Origin: Chrysophaeum taylorii
Taxonomy: Eukaryota; Sar; Pelagophyceae; Pelagomonadales; Pelagomonadaceae
NCBI GenBank assembly: GCA_029834535.1
Contig: JAQMWT010000459.1
Location: 1 to 64,000, forward strand
Reading direction: 5' to 3'
Length of the DNA stretch: 64,000 nt
The notes below the pieces were generated by a model, which did no database searches, had not been told where the DNA came from, and worked only from the letters and a program-made list of their open reading frames with translations. The position numbers and the translations under genes are program-made. Numbering within the stretch: position 1 is the stretch's first letter; each line of letters starts with the position of its first letter. Shown here piece by piece: positions 32,101 through 41,800 of this stretch.

Positions 32101-33422
32101 CAGAAGGCTATATGATTCCAGGAAGGAGTACTCCTTAGTGGGCCAATCGACACCACGTTGATGGATCGCGCCAAGGCATATGGTATTCTTGGGTCATCTT
32201 GATGTTCAAACACAGCAATGAACCCGCCAGAACCAGCGAGACAGAAACCGCGGACATGCACTGCCATCGACAGAAGCATTGCACCACGAGGTAGCGGCAC
32301 TGGCAAAATCGAACACAGTTCAAGGTAAGGAAGCTGGTCAACAATGTCGAACACGAATACAGAACCTTGGCTGATATCAGCTTCAATTTTATCTTCATTT
32401 AAATGGCGTGTGTCTTGAGATGTACTTAGATCTGGCTCACAATGCATTGAATTGGCTACAAGAATCAAACGTCGCCGCGCTCGCGAATCTTGCTTTGAGC
32501 ACTTTCTACTAACATCCGTAGGCATTTGCGCGCCGGCCGAAGAAAACTCTGTCCATCGATGATCTACGAAGTCCTCAATTCGTTCTCTATTAAGCTGCAG
32601 GACAGAATGCATTTTCAATCCGTGTTCAGTTATCTGCCATAGTTTGAAGTGCTGCTTGCCGGATGTTGTTAAGCATAGCCTTCCATTTGCCACATTGGCT
32701 GCTTGTACACTTTGGGCGAAGTTGGAATAAGGCACAGCTAATGACTCCAAATCGCCTTTGTCGTAATGCCACACCACCACGTTCCCTGCTTCTGCTAATG
32801 CCTGTCCACTGCCAAAGTGGGCGCGTGATGCTAGACCCACAACACACTCACTATCCATGGAGAACACGACTTTACAAAAACGATGCATATTATGGGAAAC
32901 GGTGTGGATGTGACGCCCCGACACTAAACTATAAATCGATATGTGGCACTGACTTGATAACCACTTTGATGCACCCACGTATCCTTGCGACCTGGGTACA
33001 AGTCCATTCAGAGCCGTACTCCTTTCGATTTTCAAATCTGTGTCGAACTGATGCCGTGTAGCTTGTTGCGTCGATATAGCAACAGAGCATGGGCCACTTG
33101 ACGGACAAAGTTCACTCACAGCCACCATTTTTTTGTTGGGAGCAAGACCGAAGGCCAGGATCTCGCGAGTTCGTGAAGAGCGCGCCGTAATGAACTGCGT
33201 CGGAATAAGTCGAACCATAAGACGCCAGATCTCGCGACTTACCTTCATTCTGCTGCAGTCAATCTGTGACACTGCGAGGTGTTGACCGACAGAGTGAAGC
33301 ACGTGATCCTTCATAGCACCATCGTCACCAGGCAATGCAGCCATCTCAATCTCGCCACAAAGGGATCCCCAACCGAAGGCCAACAAGGGCACGACGTGAA
33401 CACCATCTTCATTGTCAGCCAT
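29108..33422 (-). CDS. CFAP57: Cilia- and flagella-associated protein 57 (WD40 plus coiled coil)
   Basis: An axonemal protein, linked in other species to inner dynein arms and their regulatory complex. Three exons: 33422-33242, 33193-30288, 30241-29108; introns of 48 and 46 nt with GTAAGT...CAG and GTACAT...TAG borders. Splicing gives MKFITARSS at the first junction, matching the KFI of animal CFAP57, and FREVLDQQEHEYE at the second. The predicted protein is about 1406 aa; human CFAP57 is about 1250. The N-terminal two thirds is WD40-like (QPLIATCCSDQIVRVFKY; LALHPTGFQLIVCYPERLRL; VFSTGDDGNVYGWDL). From about residue 870 it is a long coiled coil (LEWEARLKHIQGECQRALAV). The last ~120 residues lack the heptads and run into the tandem repeat, so the true C-terminus may be earlier or beyond another intron. 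It looks intact. Confidence 0.94.
30242..30287 (-). other. CFAP57 intron 2 (46 nt)
   Basis: Minus strand GTACATGCTG...GTGTTTTAG with an in-frame stop and a branch-like CTAAT. Splicing joins two coiled-coil stretches in frame. Confidence 0.85.
33194..33241 (-). other. CFAP57 intron 1 (48 nt)
   Basis: Minus strand GTAAGTCGCG...CCGACGCAG. Its length is a multiple of three and it has no stop, so an unspliced reading stays open; removal restores the conserved KFI. Confidence 0.8.
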
Positions 33423-33589
33423 TCGCGGTGATTAGTCGGGCTCTCCACCTCTTTGGGCCGTTCTCTACAGGATCGAAGTGTTGGCGTAGATTAGGAAAGC
33501 AGGTTAGACCCGTTCTTTACTGGGGGCTTATTAGAGCCGTTCTCCACCGGCTTCAAATCATCATAGTTGCAGGATTTGCAAAGACCTGT
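33423..33589. other. CFAP57 upstream region
   Basis: Short 5' flank. It contains AGACCCGTTCTTTACTGGGGG at 33508, nearly repeated at 36150 (AGACCCGTTCTTTACCGGAGG); the two copies bracket the LINE fragment and the unassigned stretch. Confidence 0.4.
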
Positions 33590-34536
33590 TCTACTTTGGC
33601 AACCCCTCTCCACCTCGTTCGGGCCTCGTGGGCACTCGCATTCTGGGCACTGACGTCGTTCTCGACGCTCACGGCAAGGTGCTTCTCACGCAGGCCATCC
33701 TTGTCAACCGCGGAGGAGCGCGGACCACCTGGTATGACGGCCAGCTCGAGTGCGTCCTCTGCACCGTCAAAGAGGCCGGCATCCCAGCCCTGTCCGAGGT
33801 TTTCGGTATCTTTGCCGACGTCGTCGCCCCTACCATTCGCACGCGCCTCTACGGCCGGTACCGAGGCAATCTCGCCCGGCGCCAAGTCGTCCCAGACATC
33901 CTCACCACGCTCGACAACAAGGAGCTACTCTACGACCCCAAAACCCTCGATTGGGGTTCGTTCTACACCGCCCACGCCCTCCATCCACCCCACCCGTCGC
34001 CTGTCGATCGGCGCGCAGCGCAAGTCCACTCCGAATACCTCGGTCACGCCCGCGGCATCGACGCCATCATCCCCCAGCCGGGTACAGCACCACCGCCTGG
34101 CTTCTTGGGCCCTGTCGAACAGCGGCTACGTAGCTACAGCACCGTCGCCGGCCTCGTCTTTGGTGCCTTCGGTGAGGCCAGCGCGGCGTGCCACGCCCTC
34201 GCCCAAACATGCGCAGAGCGCATCGCTGCGCGAACCTGGGTGGCAAGCGGCTGCGCCAACTTCACAGAGGCAAAGGCGGCCCAAACTCGCCGCATCTACC
34301 GTGAGTGGGGGATCGCCAACGCATTAGGCCGGGCTCGCTATGCCCTCACCGCCCTCACCCATGTCGCCGCCTCGGGGAGCCTCACCCAGGCCGCCCGATC
34401 CCAGCAGGACGTCACCCTTCGTCGCACATACGTCCGGCGGCAGCATGCGTACGACCTCCGGGCGGGGCCCGTCCTCTCTTCGCCTGCCCCACGACTCGGC
34501 GATGACCCCGACTAGGTCCCGCATACTTATCTCCTC
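33590..34536 (+). mobile_element. LINE fragment: C-terminal ORF with PD-(D/E)XK-like motif
   Basis: GC-rich ORF (33628-34515), about 296 aa and partial at the 5' side. Near residue 88 VVPDILTTLDNKELLYDPKT has PD ... DxK spacing of a restriction-like nuclease. GLVFGAFGEASAACHAL and the repeated Arg/Ala-rich helices follow. Its 3' end (RRQHAYDLRAGPVLSSPAP, stop, then CTAGGTCCCGC.TACTTATCTCC) recurs in the 51-53 kb cluster of variably truncated tails, so it is the 3' coding end of that element. Variable 5' truncation plus a short-repeat tail is typical of non-LTR retrotransposons, and some of these carry a restriction-like endonuclease at the C-terminus. No RT is present here. LINE and nuclease assignments are inference. 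Confidence 0.6.
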
Positions 34537-34924
34537 ATTTCAAACTCCGACGGCTACATTTTCGTGGGCTACCGGACTGAAGTTAATGTGACGTCATCAA
34601 TATACAAATGGACGAAACTGACGCCACTGTGTGAATACAAACTTACAAACTTTGTAGTTTGTACATTTGGGACACAAACTAACCGACCCGCTTATTCCGT
34701 TTTTCTGAAAAGAGTGATCGTCTGCGCCACGCCGTATGCCTCGAGAGTCGCAGGGAAGCTAAACGAGCTGGAGACGAGGCTGCGATCTTGCAATGTCAGC
34801 GGGAAAGAGAGGGCAATCGTCGTAGTCACCAGCAGCGCTCCTCGCCCCCCCTCCCCCCTTTCTAACTTTCATTTTTTTTCCCCGACCAAAGCCCTGCCGC
34901 GCCGGCCCTAATTCCGTTTTTCTG

Positions 34925-34979
34925 AAACCCTCAGCCACAGATACGAGTTGGAAGGGTAGTTTGTGTTGGCTGAGGGTTT
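34925..34979. repeat. Perfect 13-bp inverted repeat (hairpin)
   Basis: AAACCCTCAGCCA (34925-34937) and its complement TGGCTGAGGGTTT (34967-34979) around a 29-nt loop, followed by an A/T-rich tract. It could be a transcript 3'-end hairpin or the remnant of a small inverted-repeat element. Confidence 0.7.
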
Positions 34980-35574
34980 TATAATATAAAGGATGATGTA
35001 GCTGTTAGGGGGGCACAGGGGGAATCTCTGAGTAAGATACTGTACACAACCGCCGCCTTCTTTTCTAAAACCTTATGCGACTGGCTGCCAAATTCGCCTC
35101 GCGCCTTCTTAACAATATCCGCGCTAGGTTACAACAAGTGCAGGCCATTGAGTTCACGTTCCCCCGATCCCTCAGACCGTGCGCTCGTGCTGCGCGCTTC
35201 GCTCGAGGCGCCTGCTGCTGTTCGTTTGTTGTTTCTTTGTTGCAGCTCCCCTCCAGCCAGCACTCCTGGTTGTGTTGATGACCGCATGCAGCGTGCAGCA
35301 TGCAACCGCAGCGTCCGGCAACAAATGGGCGACGCTGGTTGTCGCCAAGGAATAAAATGTTGTTGGTTCTATTAATATGCTATTCGAATTATCTCGCAAC
35401 CCTGCTGATAATCCCGCCATCCCGCCATCCCGCCGCGCCTAAAGAAGGTGTCGTGGGTGTATGTTGCTGGATGAGGGCAATTCAGTATCAGCGAGCTAAG
35501 TCTCGACATCTGCCAAGGCGACGCGAGCATCCTCGCAGCCTGGCAATGAGGCGAGGCTCGGCCACCTGCGAGCG

Positions 35575-36071
35575 TCAGCGAGGTTGCGGCCAGAGCCCCG
35601 CGTCCACAGGCCACTTGTGTGGTGTATCCTCGCGCAGCGCATTGCAGCCAAGTTCGCACTGTGCGAGCATGTGGCTGCCATACTTAGATGCGACACAAAA
35701 GCACCTCGTCGCTTCGAAATGTCTTCGTGATTCCATAATGAAAGTAGCAAATGCCTCGACCGCAGATTCGGACTTCGTAGAAAAGGGTGACACGATACTG
35801 CGCTTCTAAGTGACCACCGCTGACGGCCAGGCGGTAAGCGTCAACAGCGGCAAGGACGTCCTGGCGCTGCCCGCTCGTTTATCGCCACCTGGTCTACGGC
35901 CGCAGCAAGTTTGCTCTGCTCAGCGCGTTTCCGTCGTATTCTTTCTTTGTCTTTTTCCTGAACGCGAGCCGCAGACCTTGCAGCGCGCACCTCGACAGCA
36001 TTCATTCTCGACTCCGCCCGCGCACTGTCGGCGCTCGCTCGAGTGAGTAGTCTCTGGGAGAGGTAGTGCAC
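35575..36071 (-). CDS. Possible small host gene, unassigned
   Basis: Two minus-strand frames. Upstream (36071-35841): SADSARAESRMNAVEVRAAR, a charged helix. Downstream (35793-35575): Cys-containing segment FEATRCFCVASKYGSHMLAQ followed by CELGCNALREDTPHKW. An AG (CACTTAG) lies between them and could be a 3' splice site; the donor is weak. Not recognised. Confidence 0.25.
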
Positions 36072-36198
36072 CCAATACGGAGCTTGGAACTGTCGATGAG
36101 GGTTTCGAAGCTAGGATTGCCCGGACGGACACCTCCACATTCCTTTTTAGACCCGTTCTTTACCGGAGGCCTTGGTCTTACTTTTGGCTTAAATGCAG

Positions 36199-36344
36199 TG
36201 TGACAACTGGAATGGGGCGTTACTCTAGCGACAAGGGAATGACGTAGGGATACTGGATGCGTGGTGCAGGGGTAAGTGTCATAAGGGATTGACGTAGGGA
36301 TACTGGATGCGTGGTGCAGGGGTAAGTGTCATAGCTTCCTCACA
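36199..36344 (-). repeat. 3' LTR of the composite element
   Basis: Begins TGTGACAACTGG and ends CTTCCTCACA on the plus strand (5-bp inverted ends TGTGA/TCACA). It is 146 bp rather than 96 because about 50 bp is tandemly doubled. Further A/G-rich tandem repeats follow to 36.45 kb. Confidence 0.85.
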
Positions 36345-36889
36345 CAGGTGCTGGAAAAGAAAGAAAAGGAAAAAGGGGTAAGTGAGGTCCTCACACAGGT
36401 GCTGGAAAAGAAAGAAAATGAAGAAGGAAAAAGGGGTAAGTGAGACGCTCACAGAGGAGAAGCTCGAAGGAAGACGTCAGTAGAGGCATTGTGGCAGAAA
36501 GAGACCGGAGATATCAGGGCGAAGTTACGAGGTGAGGTAACGAGCACGAAGCCGGAGGAAGGAAGGAGCTTCCGTACTGCGTGTGAAGATATCACTAAGG
36601 TTGTCAAGGCGAGTGATGTGTTGGAGATCAATGATGTGGTTGCGATGATATTCGGCGGTGCTGTAAAAGCGAATATCAATATGGCGGGTGCGCCGCGTGA
36701 GACATTGGAGACGGACTTGGGTGACGGTGGTGCTATTAACGACATACATTGGGACCGTGTGACGATGGAGATCAAAGTCATCAAAAAGTTTGAGAAGCCA
36801 AGAGAGCTCAGCAGTAGCGGCGTAAAGAGCGAGCAATTCAGCTTCAAAAGAAGAGCGGGCGAGGAGGTACTGCGAGCGGGAGCAGTAGG

Positions 36890-37853
36890 CTATCATAGAG
36901 CCAGCAAGGAGAAAACGAACACCAGTAGTGGAGTGGCGGTCATCAGGGTCGTCGGCCCAGCTGGAGTCGGAATAACCACAGAGACGAAGGGTAGAATCGC
37001 GACCAAGAATAAGGGCAAGATCCTGAGAACCGTTGAGATAACGCAGAGTGTGGGATAAAGCGTGCCAATGGGTTTACCAGGATTGTGTGAAAAACGCGCA
37101 CACTGATTGACGGACCAAGTGATATCAGGGCGAGTCATGATGGAGATAAATAGAACACAGCCAACAATACGACGAAAAGGGATGCGCGCCATGAAGACGT
37201 GATCTGGAGAGCCAGGAGCAGGACAATCAGCCGCAGGAAGATGAAGACCTTTGGGAGCGGGAGTCAGTTCAGGTTTACTGTTGATAAAGCGATGTTCGGT
37301 AAGGATTTCACGGATAGCATGGGATTGGTCGAGAGTGAGTGTGCGTCGAGGGCGATCACGCGCAACGCGAAGACCAACGTAAGTGGTTAGATCAAGCTCG
37401 TTGACGTCAGTGGAGGTTCGGAAACGGATGATGAAGGCTTGGTAATGGCCAAGGCGATGGCGAGGGTGCGCCACAAGAAGATCATCAGCGACAAGAACGA
37501 GACGTAGGACAACGGTAGAATTAAGCACGAGCTTGTAATTGCAAGTGTCACCAGATCCGCGGACGAAGCCACAATCATTGACAAGGAAGCGTTCCAAATA
37601 AAGCCACCAATTACGACAAGCTTGTTTGCAACCATACCAAGAGCGACGGAGCTTGTAAACGATTTTGGAACCATCGGTGGGTTGGCGAGGAGCATAGCCT
37701 TCGGGTGGCCAGACATAGATGTCTTCGTCAATGGGAGCTTGGTTGAAAGCGGATCTGACGTCCAACTTGTGCAAATCCCAGTCATGAACAGCAACAAAAG
37801 TTAGAAAGAAACGTATTGTGACGATGTTAGCAACCGGCGAGTAGGTGTTTTTA
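36890..37853 (-). CDS. RT/RNase H part, copy A
   Basis: Copia RT segment: NTYSPVANIVTIRFFLTFVA, SAFNQAPIDEDIYVWPPEGY, YKLRRSWYGCKQACRNWWLY, VADDLLVAHPRHRLGHYQAF (position of the YVDD motif). It begins directly after the tRNA-derived segment, so this copy lacks gag, protease and integrase. An RNase H end continues to about 36.5 kb (YCSRSQYLLARSSFEAELLA). Broken. Confidence 0.85.
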
Positions 37854-37902
37854 TGGGCCCATAACCCAGAGGTCGTTCGATCGAAACGAACACCTGCTAC
37901 CA
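37854..37902 (+). other. DNA copy of the 3' half of initiator tRNA-Met
   Basis: Reads TGGG-CCCATAA-CCCAG (anticodon arm, CAT), AGGTC, GTTCG-ATCGAAA-CGAAC (T arm), ACCTGCT, A, CCA, and then the LTR begins at 37903. The T-loop ATCGAAA in place of TTC is the mark of eukaryotic initiator tRNA. The encoded CCA shows it was copied from a mature tRNA. In a standard copy only about 16-18 bases (the primer site) are kept; here about 49 tRNA bases (positions ~28-76) are fixed. It lacks a 5' half, so it is not a tRNA gene. Confidence 0.9.
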
Positions 37903-37998
37903 TGTGACAACTGGAATGGGGCGTTACTCTGGCGATAAGGGAATGACGTAGGGATACTGGATACGTGGTGCAGGGGTAAGTGTCATAGCTTCCTCACA
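37903..37998 (-). repeat. Internal 96-bp LTR
   Basis: Same ends as the outer LTRs and two differences from the 49913 copy. It separates the tRNA copy from the EF-hand fragment. Confidence 0.9.
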
Positions 37999-38010
37999 TT
38001 TTCCTTGATA

Positions 38011-38893
38011 TTATTGATCAAAGTTCGTAGCCTCGAGGAATTCGACGAACTCGCGACAGGAGATCCGGTTGTCGCCGTTGGCGTCGAACATGCACATGAT
38101 CTGCCTGACTTGGGCGGAGGAGAGGCGGTGTCCGAGGTTGCGCATTGCCGTCTTGAACTCGAAGTGGTCAATCGTTCCAGAAGCGTCAGCGTCGAGTTCG
38201 CGGAAGGCACCGCGGTAATCGGGGGGTCCCCGGTTCCTTTCGGAGAGACGGTCGAGCTCGCGGCGCGCGCGGTTTAGAAGTTGTTTTGTGCCGGGATCTT
38301 CGCGGAGCGCGAACTGAGTGAGAGTCGCGACGTCGATAGGATTACCTCCAAAAAAGTCCATGACGCCAATGAGTTCGGAGCGGGTTAGGGAAACTCCGAT
38401 GCGCTCGGGGGCGACGCGGATTTCGCGACGGTCGAGGCTTCCCGTCCAGATCTTCGAAGACCTTCCGAACGTCGTAGCCCGTTTTGGTTCTGGAGCATCG
38501 CTCGACTTCTTGGGCCAGCCGCCGTATCGCGTAGGTCGCCGTTCGCGCTCCCGCGTAAAACGGCGGGGGCCTGCCGCTCATCGCCGCGACGAAGTCCCGG
38601 TACCGCACGCGGCGCCCGTCCCCGGGGAACCGCGCCAAAACTCGTTCGGCTTCGGCGACGCTCAACGTGATGCCGAATTTTCGTAGGCCTTCGTGCATTT
38701 CCTCGGCGTCGATCTCGCCCGAAAAGTCGGTGTCGAACTCCTCGAACGCCTCCTGCATCCCGCGCCACGAGTACTTCTTTTCCACGATCTCGCCGAGCCG
38801 GTCGAGCACTTCTTGCATGTCTCTGTCGCGCATCGTCCTGCTGTTGACAAAGTCCTCGAATTCCCGGAACGAGACGCGGCCGTTGCCGTTGAG
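38011..38893 (-). pseudogene. EF-hand protein fragment captured inside the retroelement
   Basis: About 290 codons of a multi-EF-hand calcium-binding protein, without introns, in the same strand sense as the retroelement. EF-hand-like loops in order: DLNGNGRVSFREFEDF, EFDTDFSGEIDAEEM, a degenerate RFPGDGRRVRYRDF, a degenerate fourth, ELDADASGTIDHFEF, MFDANGDNRISCREF; it ends LEATNFDQ and stop. The layout recalls long EF-hand proteins of cilia and centrioles, but I cannot name it. Two reading frames cover it, so this copy is probably not functional. It is cut at the right end inside the first loop, where retroelement sequence takes over; after the stop 12 nt remain before the LTR (GGAAAA|TGTGAGG on the minus strand). 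Confidence 0.85.
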
Positions 38894-41800
38894 ATCGCAG
38901 TGTGTGGGATAAAGCGTGCCAGTGGGGTTTACCAGGATTGTGTGAAAAACGCGCACACTGATTGACGGACCAAGTGATATCAGGGCGAGTCATGATGGAG
39001 ATAAATAGAACACAGCCAACAATACGACGAAAAGGGATGCGCGCCATGAAGACGTGATCTGGAGAGCCAGGAGCAGGACAATCCGCCGCAGAAAGATGAA
39101 GACCTTTGGGAGCGGGAGTCAGTTCAGGTTTACTGTTGATAATGCGATGTTCGGTACGGATTTCGCGGATAGCATGGGATTGGTCGAGAGTGAGTGTGCG
39201 TCGAGGGCGATCACGCGCAACGCGAAGACCAACGTAAGTGGTTAGATCAAGCTCGTTGACGTCAGTGAAGGTTCGGAAACGGATGATGAAGGCTTGGTAA
39301 TGGCCAAGGCAATGGCGAGGGTGCGCCACAAGAAGATCATCAACGACAAGAACGAGACGTAGGACAACGGTAGAATTAAGCACGAGCTTGTAATTGCAAG
39401 TGTCACCAGATCCGCGGACGAAGCCACAATCATTGACAAGGACGCGTTCCAACTAAAGCCACAAATTACGACAAGCTTGTTTGCAACCATATACCAAGAG
39501 CGACGGAGCTTGTAAACGATTTTGGAACCATCGGTGGGTTGGCGAGGAGCATAGCCTTCGGGTGGCCAGACATAGATGTCTTCGTCAATGGGAGCTTGGA
39601 TGAAAGCGGAACTGACGTCCAACTTGTGCAAAATCCCAGTCATTAACAGCAACAATAGTTAGAAAGAAACGTATTGTGACGATGTTAGCAACCGGCGAGT
39701 CGGTGTCGTGATAATCAATGCCGTGAACCTGGGTGTAGCCGCGGACAACGAGGCGAGCCTTGTACGACTTGAAGCGGCCAGAGTCATACTTCTTGCGGTG
39801 GATCCACTTTAGGGTATCGATGTTGCCAGAAAAGTCGAAGGAACGCGAGCAACATCCCAGCAACCAAGCTGACCAAGGGAATGATATTCTTTGGCGATGG
39901 CTTGCAACCAGCCAGGACGCTCAGGATTTGTCTGAGCCAAAGCTTCGCGTAAATGGATGGAAGTAATGTTTGTATCGTCAATGTATGAATACTGAGAGGT
40001 TTCTTCGGAAGCAGAGTACTGAACATGTGCATGGGGATCAACAAGGGTGTGAGCTAGACAAAGGGGAAGGAAGACATAATGAACTAACAAACGAAAGCTA
40101 GAATAAGAGACATACAAAGAGTGACAGGAGGAAACAGAATCGACATTATGACAGGAGGAAACAGAATCGACATTGCGTTGTGGACAAACGCCAGAATGAA
40201 AGTTCGAGGGTTGAGTGGGTATTGTTGGTAATGCGCTTTGGTCGACTTTGCGCGGTCGGCCCCGTTTGGCTCGACGTAATGGTGCACGTTTCGTATTGTC
40301 CGTTGGCGGTTGTGGTATTGTTTTTGGGGTGATCAGTCCCGATAAGGCCGGCTCCTGAGCATCAAAAACAGGAGACAAGGGAGCAACAGCGGAAGACAAA
40401 CGAGGGTCATAATAAAATAAGTCAGGAAAACGAGAATCCACAAGAGGAGGAGGAAGGGGGTGGGAGGACAGAGACTTACGCATAGCAAAATTTTCGTCAA
40501 CAACAACGTCAATAGACGTATGGATGACCGGTCCAGAGGAGCGTCGAAGCAATATGCGATAACCAGGTCCGGCAGAGGGATACCCAATGAAGATACCTGT
40601 TATAGCTTTGGTAGGCCATTTGTCGCCAGTAAGAATTGCAGCAGGACAGCCCCAAACACGAATAAAATCGACACGGGGGAGAGTTTCGTGTAGCATTTCA
40701 TATGGCGTCATGCAACCAGGGTTAGAGGCGTTTGGCATGCGCTCGGAGATGAAGTCAGCCGTTTCCATGGCCCAACGCCAAAAACCAGGTGGACGGTGCG
40801 CATGCACCAAAAGAGTGCGAGTAATATCAGCAGTTGCGCGATGAGAGCGTTCCACAACACCAGAAAAAGCGTGCGCCTGTGAAGTTTTGGACTGAGCAGC
40901 AGGAGCCCGTTTGAGGGCGATGTTGTTGCCCAGACAGAAGGTTTCGAATTGGCCCATAAGAGAGCGGTCACGGTCGGTGTAGATGAGGGAGATACGATAT
41001 CCAAATGGGCGAACCACGGTATACAGAAAAGTTCGAGTTGACGAGCGTTCGTAAGTGCATCGTGTCTTGGGGCAAAGTAACGTGTGCGGCGGCGCGTATG
41101 ATCATCGACAAACGTAAGGATGGCACGGTCGTGGTAAATGAAAGAAGGAACGCCTGTGAACATGAGATCGGCGTGGATAATAAGATAGGGCGCAACGGCA
41201 CGTGGGCGAGACAAAGGCTCGGTGGCAGGAAGCGAGGTGGAAGTGGAGGCATGTGCTTTACGTTGGCCAACATGCGCAGCATGCATTTTACCTAGAGCAC
41301 AAGCAGGACAAAAAGAAAGTGACGCGGAGCTGGGAAAAAGCGGTGCGCCAACAGCGAGAGAAGACAAACGTCGGATATAAGAGGGACTATAGTGACCAAG
41401 ACGAGCATGCCAAAGGTCGAAGACAAACGTCGGATATAAGAGGGACTATAGTGACCAAGACGAGCATGCCAAAGGTCGAAGGTAAGTTGAGAGCGCTGAG
41501 ACACAACGGGAAACGCACAAGGGTCATGTACGCGAGGGCAAGAAGAAAATGCCACAAAAGGTGAAACGAAGTCCGCGTAGGGCGCAGCGGTCGTATTGCC
41601 GATCCAACAGACGATCAAAAGAAGACCACAGCGACGAAGCAGGGGAATAGCGTGATGCGTTTGACGGTGACGTAAAATTCGTCGCGGATGAGGAGGGCCA
41701 ACATCCTGAATCGTATGACAATCGTAACCAACTTGCTCAAGGGCATGATCCGAAAGAATCCGTTTGTCACCAAGGCCAGGAGAGATGAGGGTATACGGGA

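Larger units (their letters stand above)
34537..36193. other. Stretch without an assignable gene
   Basis: About 1.65 kb. It contains the 16-mer ATTCCGTTTTTCTGAA twice (34699 and 34911), a hairpin (34925-34979) and an AT-rich TATAATATAAAGG just after it. Minus-strand frames at 36071-35841 (Arg/Ala-rich, helical, KDKERIRRKRAEQSKLAAAV) and 35793-35575 (FEATRCFCVASKYGSHMLAQ) look protein-like and may be two exons of a small host gene. I cannot name it. Confidence 0.35.

Noticed and set aside
37854-37902. Functional tRNA gene
   Set aside because: The 5' half is missing, CCA is encoded, and it directly abuts an LTR. It is a reverse-transcribed tRNA half.
38011-38893. EF-hand sequence as an intact independent host gene
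   Set aside because: It is cut inside the first EF-hand by retroelement sequence, bounded by an LTR on the other side, and spread over two frames.
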